Shown here: one piece after another, positions 39,168 to 49,800 of the stretch
How the letters are laid out: each line of letters starts with the position of its first letter
Numbering within the stretch: the first letter of the stretch is position 1
DNA from: Symbiodinium natans
Lineage: Eukaryota > Sar > Dinophyceae > Suessiales > Symbiodiniaceae
Direction of reading: 5' to 3'
Length of the DNA stretch: 53,500 bases
Assembly: GCA_905221605.1 (NCBI GenBank)
Contig: CAJNDS010002635.1
Coordinates: 1,068,418-1,121,917, forward strand
Notes under the pieces: model-generated
Told to the model about the DNA's origin: nothing
The model's input: only the letters and a program-made list of their open reading frames with translations
Database searches by the model: none
Program-made: the position numbers and the translations under genes

Positions 39168-39183
39168 CTGCCTGGGTTTGGGT

Positions 39184-39304
39184 TCGATTTGGGTTTAGGG
39201 TTTAGGGTTTAGGGTTTAGGGTTTAGGGTTTAGGGTTTAGGGTTTAGGGTTTAGGGTTTAGGGTTTAGGGTTTAGGGTTTAGGGTTTAGGGTTTAGGGTT
39301 TAGC
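39184..39304 (+). repeat. TTTAGGG array, about 17 units
   Basis: One of the longest pure arrays. It starts 17 bases from exon 1 on its acceptor side. Confidence 0.95.
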
Positions 39305-39849
39305 GGGGTTTAGGGTTTAGGGTTTAGCGGGGTCTAGGGTTTAGGGTTTAGGGTTTAGGGTTCAGGGTTTAGGGTTAGGGCTTAGGATCTAGGGTTCGAA
39401 AATGTGGTCTAAGTCGGGCTTATAGGGTTGTAGAGCTTAAAGGGTTTATCGGGCTTTTGGGGTTTAGGGCTCCAATTCAGGTCATGTAGGGCTTGTCGGG
39501 TTTAGGGTTAAAGGGCACTCAGTTCAGAAGCACTACTTAGGCCCCATAGTTAGGGTTTAGGGTTCAGGGTTATGATCGGGTCCGTAAGGGAGGGGGCTTC
39601 ATGGGGGGTAGACGCCTAAGGAACCTTACGGAAGCTTCGGGAGCCTTCGAGGGTAGTGGCGGGGGGGGGGGGGGAATGTGAGGGAACCTGGGGTTTCATA
39701 CCCCGCTTGTGCGGGGAAGTATGGGCCCTTAACTTGGGTCCCCTGTTATATAGCCCTTATTTACACTATGCATACTAAGGGCCCATACTTCCGATCAATT
39801 TAAGCCCCTTTAACCAAGGGTAACTAACGGCCCCAACCTTAGAACTTTG

Positions 39850-39948
39850 GGGGGTTTACGAGAATAAGGGACCCGAATGTAGTTCCCCCAAGTAGTAGGA
39901 TGCTATCATAACAAAGGGCCTCAACAAGGTACCCCTAAGTTCGGAAGC
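39850..39948. mobile_element. Inverted-repeat element family M5, copy 1
   Basis: Bounded by GGGGTTTACGAGAATAAGGG and, inverted, TACCCCTAAGTTCGGAA. Related copies at 43712-43811 and, in the opposite orientation, 48681-48782. Confidence 0.5.
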
Positions 39949-40167
39949 CCGCAAACCCTAAACCCTAAACCCCAAACCCCAAACCCCAAACCCCAAGCCC
40001 TAAGCCCTAAACCCTAAACCCTAAATCCTAAACCCTAAACCCTCCCCCTTAAGAACCCCACAAGTTGAGGGTTCGCCTCGACAAAAGCTGCATGGACCCT
40101 TTGTCGAAGGCTCTATTTCTAGCTTGTGATGCTTCTCAAAAGTTCCGGGATGAGCCAATCTCCGTAC

Positions 40168-40340
40168 CCTAAACCCTAAACCCTAAACCCTAAACCCTAA
40201 ACCCTAAACCCTAGACCCTAGACCCTAGACCCTAGACCCTAAACCCTAAACCCTAAACCCTAAACCCTAAACCCTAAACCCTAAACCCTAAACCCTAAAC
40301 CCTAAACCCTAACCCTAAACCCTAAACCCTAAACCCTCCG
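40168..40340 (-). repeat. CCCTAAA array with a CCCTAGA sub-block
   Basis: About 24 units; a block of five CCCTAGA units in the middle shows local spread of one point variant by unit duplication. Confidence 0.92.
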
Positions 40341-41796
40341 CGTTCGAGCTCTGGGGTTTAGTCCGCACAACGGAGCTGCTTTGCTCTTCTCCCAAAGGGT
40401 CCTAAGTACCTACATAGTAGAAAGTAGGGTTTAGGGTTTAGGGTTTAGGGCTCAGGGTTTAGGGTTTAGGAATTAAGGGTTCATAATGGGAATTACTATT
40501 GTGGTTTGGGTAAGTTTCCCGCCCATCTTGGTACTTAGGGCCCTGTGGGTCTGGTGTAAAGCGTTAGCGCAGAGGCAACAGAAACCAATCCATGATTCTA
40601 AGCTCGTTTAGGGTCTCTAATTTCTGCCTTTACCATACAATTTTGCTTCGCCTCTAAACCCTAAACCCTAAACCCTAAACCCTGAACCCTAAACCCTAAA
40701 CCCTAAACCCTAAACCGGAATGCCAACCATAATTCTTACGGACGTCGAAGCCTTGTGCCCACGCGAAGCTTGGCTTAGCAAGGAGCGGATGAAGAGCTAG
40801 TAGACCCCTGAACCACGACTCGAGCCACATGAAGTCCTTGAACTTTGCCGGAAGCCTGGAAGGCTCCAAAGCACCGCTAAAACCCTAAACCCTAAACCCT
40901 AAACCCTAAACCCTAAACCCTAAACCCTAAACCCTGAACCCTAAACCCTGAACCCAAAACCCAAAACCCAACCCTAAACCCACGAAGTAAGGCCGTGCGC
41001 AGGACCAGATAGAACCCCAAAGCTCAGACCCCCGACTGCCATCGCACTTGTTTTTGCTGTCCATGTTGGGGTTTCCGAAAATAAGGGAAAGCTAAAACGG
41101 ACCCCCAAAACAGGGTGTAGGGTTTATAGGGTTTAGGGTTTAGGGTTTAGGGTTTAGGGTTTAGGGTTTAGGGTTTAGGGTTTTGGGGTTAGGGTTTAGG
41201 GTGACCCGAATAAGGTACCCGGCAATTTCGGAAACACCCATGCTGAGGAGTGTTCTTGCACGCTTGGCAAGGGTGGATGCCTTCTAGCGGCGCAGGATCT
41301 GTAAGGTTGGGGGCTTTGTAAGGCTCTCCTACCGCAGGAGGCGCATGAAGCTGTATGAAAACCTGAACCCTAAACCCTACACCCTAAACCCTGCATGAAA
41401 GGCTCGGGGGCTTTGGGATTCTCAGGCAGTGTCTGATTTAGGGGTTCAGGGGTTCAGGCTTTAGACTGTTGCTTGAGGTTTGTAGAGAAGACCGGGCTTG
41501 GGAACTATGTGCACACACACTTCAAATTGTGGATGTTCCCCCAGTATACTAACAGCCCTTCATAGGGATTAGAAGAGGGGGTATGGCCTAGATATATATC
41601 TTCAGGGTTCAGGGTTCAAGGGTTCAGGGTGCAGGGTGAACAGGGCACACAGATTCATTGATTACTCGGATTTGCTAAAGGCGCCCATGCAGTGATAGGC
41701 TGGTTGTCTTCAGGGCTCCCTAAACCCCAACCCTAGGGTTTTAGGGTTTGAGGCTTTGGGTTTAGGGTTTAGGGCTAATATTCTAAGCCTCTAAAC

Positions 41797-41856
41797 GTTG
41801 GGCATCCGGCAAAGCTGTGAGACCACGGCACGCATCAAATCTGGATCTTTCGAAAC
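41797..41856 (-). CDS. BTB gene exon k (last recognised)
   Basis: 60 bp; VSKDPDLMRAVVSQLCRMPN. AG|G acceptor, GT donor, phase 0 on both sides. Another exon may lie between this and exon i. Confidence 0.55.
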
Positions 41857-44800
41857 CTGAATCGTTGGCTGGGCGGCTTTACTTGAAGCCAATCTAGGTT
41901 CAGATTAGGGTTTAGGGTTTAGGGTTTAGGGTTTAGGGTTTAAAGGTTGGGGAGACTTTAGGGGTGCCCATGGCACAACAACGGCTTCTCTCAATATGGG
42001 AGGCTTCACAATGGGACACCAAGTATTCAATAGGGGATAGGATTAGGGGGACCCTTGGGGATAAAGACCCTCTGAATAAGGTCCCTGTTTAAGAAAGCCA
42101 GAAGAGGGTTCAGAAGGGGTTCCCTTTTAAGGGTCCCCCTTATCCTACCTAGGATTCAACATTGTGGGAAGATCGTGAAGCAACGGGCATGGGCGCACAT
42201 ATGAGCTTTCACCACACCACAAGATGCCCCTACCCTAAACCCTAAACCCTAAACCCTAAACCCTAAACCCTAAACCCTAAACCCTAAACCCTAAACCCTA
42301 AACCACCCGAATCAGCAGCCAACGGTCGCGAGCAAAAATCTGGGGGAGTGTCTTAGAGATACGGGGACGGACTCAAAGGGAAGTATCGTTCAATGCGTAG
42401 AGGTTGAGCCAGCTGAGGGAAGAAGGGCCACAGGTTGCTTCGAATTGAACACGCCCCACAACAACTTGCGGTTCTGCCGGAAACTGAATATGCCCGGGAA
42501 ACTTTTGGGATTCTAGAGGCTTGCTTGATCGACGCGGGCGCGGCACTAGACAAGATAGACTGGCGGTGCACAGACTGGCCGTACACACAAGCCTCAGGGG
42601 GCCTAGGGTTTGGGGTTTTTTGGGCTCAGGGCTTGATGGCTTCGCACCTATACCCTACTGGGAGGTTCCTGGAACTTATTTACCAAGTATAACTGTACTT
42701 ATAACCCGCTTATTAGCCCCTTAAGTGTCCTAATATGGTTATAGGTACAATTGTAAGATGAACCTCCAAGCAACCCCCGACGCCCTAAGCTCCTGTGAAG
42801 GAAAGCTCGCACAGAAACATAGGCAAACCTACGCACTCAAGGCTTCGGCTTCAGCGGCACCAACTCAATCGGACAAATGAAGCCTACGGAAGTTATGTTG
42901 AGCGCGCTGAAAGCCTACAAGAAGTGTTAAAAATCTGGCGTCTCAGGCTCGAAGCAAACTGCTGACTGCGACGTCTTCACCGACCGTACTTCGAGACATG
43001 ACTGCTAAACATACGGCAACATGTACATTAAATCTATGCAGCAGTGAGCCTTAGCATGGCTACACGAGCGTGGCAACAACCTGCGCATACCAAGTCAGAT
43101 GGTATTATCAAACGAACACGAAACCACTCAAGACATGATATACAAACTGTACTTACATGTAATTACTGTACAAGCATATACGTGAGCTCACTCATGTTGT
43201 CATTTTTCGGGGCAGTTGACAAACTCCTTCAAAATGACACGTGGGCTTACCAAGATCCGGCATGCTGTGCTGCAAGGCATGGCGCAGTGTCCGAAGGCTG
43301 TGAGTACAACCGTCCACAGAAATGGCTACTCAGCAAACACTTTCGGATCACTCGCACCTGTGACGGCAGCTACAAGCGTACCCTCCAAAGCTACGCAACG
43401 CGATGTCTTGCTCGGGCTTCCCTCAGGGTCCATGTACCTATATCGTAGTAGCTTTAGGGCCTAAGTATGTACTATATGTCCAAGGACCCTCAGGGCTTGT
43501 ATGAGGCTTACAGGGCAAGCCTTCGAGGGCCGCAAAGCCTTGGAAATCTAATCCTCCTCCCTCCGTCCATCTATGTGGCCCATGTAACCTCAGAATGTTC
43601 AGGGGGCCTGTGTTTTCTGTCAGGGAACCCCAATACCCTGAAAAATGGAAGAAGGTGTACTATCGGGCCCTAGGCACTACAGAAGGGGCGCGTTGTATTA
43701 AGACCTCAAATGGGGGTTGGCGAAAATAAGGGGAAACCGAATTTTGTCCCCCCAAACAGTAGGATCCACTGAGATTAAGGAGACCAATAAGATACCCCTA
43801 ATTTCGGAAACACTAAATAAACCCTAAACCCTCCTAAACACTAAACCCTACACCCTAAACCCTAAACCCTAAACCCTACACCCTACACCCTAAACCCTAA
43901 ACCCTAACCGCCAGCCATTGATGGCGTTCAGGCTTTTCCTGGGCTGCCCTGGGCCCTGGCTAGGTGCTCCTGGGGGTCCTGGCGACCGGATTCTACCAAC
44001 TGCTTAAGAACCCCCAACGAATTTGAAAAAAATGTGCTTCCTTATAAGGGCAATATAGGGATTACTATTTTGTTTTACCTTTTTGGGGGGTTCTTAAGCA
44101 AATAGTAGGATCAGCATCCGAAACCCCGCAGCAAGGGAGCCATCTAACCCTAAACCCTAAGCCCTAACCCCCTAAACCCTATAAACCCTATAAACCCTAT
44201 AAACCCTATAAACCCTATAAACCCTATAAACCCTATAAACCCTATAAACCCTATAAACCCTATAACCCTAGAAACCCTATAAGCCCCTATAAACCCTATA
44301 AACCCTAGAGACCCTATAAACCCTATAAACCCTATAAACCCTAGAAACCCTATAAGCCCTATAAGCCCCTTAAGCCCTATAAGCCCCTAAACCCTAAACC
44401 CTAAACCCTAAACCCAAGAATCCCTGCCTTGCAAGAGGTTGCATCCAGGATCGATCGAATGGAAGGGGACACAGTCTCGTGCTTCCCCAGGACCTGGGGC
44501 TTAGGGTTTGCCCTAAACCCTAAACCCTAAACCCTAAACCCTAAACCCTAAACCCTAAACCCTAAACCCTAAACCCTAAACTCTTAGGGTCTGCGTGGAG
44601 GTGACCCTCCAGGTAGGGTGCTGGGCTCAGACCCGGGGTTTAGGGCTAAGGGCTTAGGGTTAAAATAAGAATTAGAATAGCGTTAGGGGGTGGCCGATAT
44701 TGTAGTACAATTTTGAAGGCGCTATGAAGGAATACTATTCGTGTTTCTTCTCGACCCCTATGGGGCTGAAGGCTTCGACCAACCCTCAACGTAACCTATC

Positions 44801-46060
44801 CCGAAAACCCCACACCCTGAAATTCAAATGCAAAACCCAGGACCCTAGAAACATAAACCCGGAGAAAAACCTTGTACAACTCCAAAAACCCTACCTATAA
44901 ACCCTATACACTCTAAACCCTAGACCCCGAACCCTAAACCCTAAACCCTAAACCCTAAACCCTAAACCCTAAACCCTAAACCCTAAACCCTAAACCCTAA
45001 ACCCTAAACCCTAAACAAACAAAGCGCTCTAAAGACCCTCGACATGCTGTTTATTGGGATTGCTGGATCCATGAGCCCTCCACCAAATAAGGTGTTAGGG
45101 CTTGGGTTTAGGGTTTAGGATGTAGGGTTTAGGGTTTAGGATTTAGGGTTTAGGGTTTAGGGTTTAGGGCTTACAGTTTAGGGTGCTGGGCCGAAACCCT
45201 AGCCTAAACACTTAATGTCAACCCCATTTTTTGTTCACAAACCCCCCCAGACATGCACAGGCGCCTAAGCGGCACACCCAGTTCCTAAACCTCAAGCCCC
45301 AAAGCCTCTGCCCTCCAAACCCGACACTGCAAACCCTAAGCCCTAAACCCTAAACCCTAAACGCTAAACCCTAAACCCTAACCCCTTACACCCAAACCCC
45401 TAACCCCAATATGTCCCAAGCCTGTAGGATGGCCACAACGTTTTGCGGGCACCTCGGTTCCCCTAGTAGCCTAAGTTGCGGTTTAGGGTTTAGGGTTTAG
45501 GGCTTACGGTATAGGGTTGAGGGTTGAGGGTTTATGCCCCCCGTTGCAGCTCCTTCTTTTTGGGAGTGCCGAATTCCTTGTTCAGGCATACGAACCAGAA
45601 AGTAGGAAGCCAAAAGAAATGAGAACTACTGACGTGGTTCGGTTCGCGTTCAAAGGGTTTAGGGTCCGGAAGCTTAGCGGTGCAGGGGGTTTGAGGGTTG
45701 CGAGGTTGATACAGGGTTTAGGGGTTGAGAGGTTTAGGGGTTGAGGGGTTTGGGGTCAGCGCGTTTAGAGGCATGGAAAGCAAACGTCATATAGGGGTCG
45801 AATATTCCCTCATGGTCCGCTTATAATTATGCCATTCTAACCACCCCCCCCCCCCCACCCCCCAGAACCCAAATTCTAATTATCAAGGCGCCCTAAGCCC
45901 TAAACCCCAAACCCCAAAACCCTGAAGCCTAAACGTTGATCCCTAAATCCTAAACCCTAAACCCTGAACCCTAAACCCTAAACCCTAGACCCTATATGAC
46001 TACCCTGCATCCCGGGCGCAGCATGGCCGACAAGCGTTCGGCGCAGTCCTCGCCAACGCG

Positions 46061-46091
<31 letters not shown>

Positions 46092-46838
46092 CCGGTTTGG
46101 GGGTTTAGGGTTTAGGGTTTAGGGTTTAGGTTTTTAGGTAGGGTTTAGGGTTTAGGGTTTAGGGTTTAGGGTTTAGGGTTTAGGGTTTAGGGTTTAGGGT
46201 TTAGGGTTTAGGGTTTAGGGTTTAGGGTTTAGGGTTTAAGGTTTAGGGTTTAGGGTTTAGGGTTTAGGGTTTAGGGTTTAGGGTTTAGGGTTTAGCATTT
46301 AGGGTTTAGGGCCTACACGGATCTACCCTAACCCTAAACCCCTGTAACCCCCAAGACGAACCAAAAGCTCCTCTGCAAGGGCGGTGAGCCCATACCTGCG
46401 GGCACACGGTTTAGGATTTGGGGTTTAGGGCTTAGGGTTTAGGGTTTGGGGTTTAGGGTTTAGGGTTTGGGGTTTAGGGTTTAGGGTTTGGGGTTTAGGG
46501 TTTAGGGTTTAGGGTTTGGGGCTTAGGGTTTTGGGTTTAGGGCATTCAGCCCCCACAGGCCACCCAAGAAGTCACGAAAGCGACGCGGGTCATCTCGGGT
46601 GTCTCAGTAAACACACGACTATATGCACTATAAGGCCGTAAACCCTGAACCCTAAACCGCCTTCTTTTCGGTGTCGGTGAGATTTGCAGCTTTACAAAAT
46701 TCAAAAAAGACAACCATGTTAGGGGACATCCCCCAACCCTAAACCCTGTGATTCTGATCCGAAACCCCAAGATACTAAACGACCAAAACCCCTAAACCTA
46801 GACCCAAAGACCCACACCCCCCCCCCCCCCCCCAAAAA

Positions 46839-46869
<31 letters not shown>

Positions 46870-49800
46870 CACCTAAAACAACAAAAAACCCAAGCTCTAA
46901 GACCCCAAGACCCTGATCCCACCCTAAGACCCTAAACCAACCCCCCCCCCCCTCCCTAAACCCTAAACTCTGAAACCCTAACCCTAAACCCTAAACCCTA
47001 ACTTTAAACCCTAAACCCTAAACCCGAAACCCTAACCCTAAAACCCTAAACCCTACCCCTAACCCTAAACCCTAAACCCCCCCCCCCCCCCCCCAAAAAA
47101 AAAAAAAAAAAAAAAAAACAAAAGAAAAAAGAGGAACTCTGGGTCACTGGTTCCCGAGGAAGACCAACTCACCGAGCTGTTGCACTGGCAGTCCCTCGGT
47201 TGTCTCCCCGGTGTAGACGTACTCCAGAAACCTGACCAACAGGGTTTAGGGTTTAGGGTTTAGGGTTTAGGGTTTAGGGTATAGGGTTTAGGCGGTTTAG
47301 GGTGCAGGGTCCCTGAAACCCTAAACCCTAAACCCTCAGCCCTCAAGCTTCAACTCGTTCAGGGTTCTAGGAGTTCGGGCCTTATCCTCGGGTACTTTAC
47401 AATCCGGTTTGGAGTTTATAAAGATTAGGGTATCTGGACATGAAGCACGACCAGAGCTCTTCAGGACATGGGGTGCGGAACATTTTGGCGAATTCCCCAG
47501 AGTTCTACGAGTACAGCTCAATCGCCTCGAAGCGTCTTCGAGCAGGGGACTAGGCCTTAGACCTCAAATGAGCGCAACCTAAACCTGGGCGCTGAACGCA
47601 ATCCTGGGTCAACTAGGTCGGTATCGCCCCAAACCCCAAACCCTAAATCCTAAACCCTAAACCCTCAACTTAACCCTAAACCCACAACCCTACCTAGGAA
47701 CAAGAAGTTGGGTCAGAGTCTTCCAGCGTCGAGTTGTTCAGACCCCTGTTAGAGCTCTGCGATTCTTGTGGTAGGGTTTAGGGATGAAACCTTGAGGCTG
47801 AATACCCTAGCCCAAACAAGATGAACCGTTTAAATAAAATAATCGGATTCTATATAACCAACAAGGTTGAAGGTTCCCTAGCCAGTCGCTAAGAATTAGG
47901 GCTTAGGGAACTTGGGTTCCAAACCCTAAACCCTAAACCCTAAACCCTAAACCCTAAACCCTAAACCCTAAACCCTAAACCCTAAACCCTAAACCCTAAA
48001 CTTCCAGAACCCCCAGAACCCCTCAGCGGGTTTAGGGTTTGGGGTTTCGGTTTAAGGAGGTAGGGACTGGCCAAGCCCTGGCGACCTACAGCTCCCATCG
48101 GGCGCCCCTAAACCTAAACCCTACAAACGGGTTTAGGGTTTAGGGTTTAGGGTTTAGGGTTTAGGGTTTAGGGTTTAGGGTTTAGAGTTTAGGGTTTAGG
48201 GAACCCCAAATCCCAAGCCGCCCTCGCTTAAAACACGGCCCAGAGGCGTGCGAAGCGTCTCAGTGGTCGCATTTCGGATCACGATGTGTCGAGTCTCAGA
48301 GCGGGGTTTAGGGTTTAGGGTTTAGGGTTTAGGGTTTAGGGTTTAGGGTTTAGGGTTTAGAGTTAGAGTTTAGAGTTTAGAGTTGCTTGGGGTTTTGAGA
48401 GCTTCTGTACCCTAAACTTGGTCGCCCAGGTAACCAGATTGTAACAAGAGCACCCTTTTTGGGGTTGGTTACTTTATAAGGGAACCTTGAACCAAAAAAA
48501 GGGCTAAATGGTACCACCGGGCTACCAAGTAAAATTGGGGTCATACACCCGATACTACTATAATTCTGTTAAGGCGTATAGACCCTAAACCCTTTTTGGG
48601 TTCAATCGGTCCCCAGGGTATGGGGAGCGAGCTTTCAATCCCTCAACCCTAAACTCCAAGCCCGAAACCCTGAGAGTTATGGGGGGGTTTCCGATAGTAC
48701 GGGGTGCCTTATTGGGGTCCTTAGTCTAAGGGAATCCTACCATTTGGGGGTCTATAGTTACTTCTATTTTCGTCAACCCCCATAGGGTTGGTGCGTCAGG
48801 AGTTGGCGGGTTCGGGTCGCACCCGAATGATTCCCGGATTCCCGGCCCCTCCTCCGGCCCGCAAAACAAAACTTACTTAGCCAACAGTTGAACTTTAAAC
48901 AGTTTTTTTGGCTTCCATATTTAGTTGGAACAATAGAGTTTAACCCTTTGTTCCCCTTGGTTTTTGGAGAAGTAAGAAAAAAGGCTGAGAGAGCTGAAAG
49001 CCTCTCACGGCCTCTCAAGAAGAATTAGTTCGACACATATGAAGGACTGAAGGAGCTGAAAGCCTCTTGCTTGACACGAAATGTGTCTGCTGCATGTCGG
49101 CAGCTCTTTATTTTATGATGTTCATGGAATGTTGGCATGTATATTCGCTCAAGGCTTCGGACACGACCTCCAAACCCTAAGGTTCTAAAACCCTAGACCC
49201 TAAACCCCAATCCCTGAACCCACCTTACCAAAAGAGCCCCCTAGTTTCGGAAAGCCGCATATAGGAACTACTTTCAAGGCCCGAGTATACCCTATGTAGG
49301 CACGCGGGCGCTTTGTTGTCTGATACCTGAGAAGGGTTTAGGGTTTGGGGCTTGCGGTCCTAAACCCTAAACCCTAAACCCTATAAACCCTAACCGAAAC
49401 CCTTAACCCTAAACCCTATATGCTAAACCCCAAAGCTAGCTCGAAGCCTTTGCTATTCAAGTACAGGTGCCCTCGCATAACCCCAAAGCTAGCTCGAAGC
49501 CTTTGCTATTCAAGTACAGGTGCCCTCGCATGGTCCGAGCCTATGAGACCCGGAATCCCAACTCTCTGAACCCTGAAGATTCTTTGGGGTTAGGGTTTAG
49601 GGCTTAGGGTTTAGGGACCCCTTTAGCCCTTAAGCTGAGAAGCCCTACAAACCCCAAAGACACCCTTGTAAGCCCTAAATCCTGAACCCATGCAGGCCCA
49701 TTTACACCCATGTAAGCCCTGAGAAATGAAAGCCTCAACTAAACCCTACTTAGACCCTACGCAAACCCTAAAACCCGTAAGCCTAAACCCTAAACACTGA

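Larger units (their letters stand above)
39168..41796. other. Region between the two host genes
   Basis: Long TTTAGGG/CCCTAAA arrays (39184-39304, 40168-40340, about 41120-41185) and element M5 copy 1 (39850-39948). Minus-strand exon-like islands are at 40735-40880 (contains KFKDFMWLESWF) and 41235-41290. These could be the end of the BTB gene or the start of the glycosidase gene; I could not chain them. Confidence 0.5.
41857..44427. other. Repeat-rich interval in the BTB gene
   Basis: Contains elements M2 (42031-42154), M3 (42658-42771), M5 (43712-43811) and M1 (44000-44105), a CCCTAAA array (42235-42304) and the 9-base array. An unusual 650-base stretch (about 42775-43425) has no telomere units. 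A forward open frame at 42435-42692 has coding-like composition but no supporting context. Confidence 0.5.

Noticed and set aside
42435-42692. Plus-strand gene with coding-like composition
   Set aside because: Single short frame, no family resemblance, no splice-compatible neighbours found and an opposite frame of equal length; left as an open question.
43044-43464. 134- and 82-residue overlapping forward frames in the repeat-free stretch
   Set aside because: No recognisable domain, two competing frames over the same bases; probably chance frames in old intron sequence.
48780-49020. tRNA-like T-arm sequence (GGTTCGGGTCGCACCC)
   Set aside because: No acceptor stem, anticodon arm or D-arm could be folded around it.
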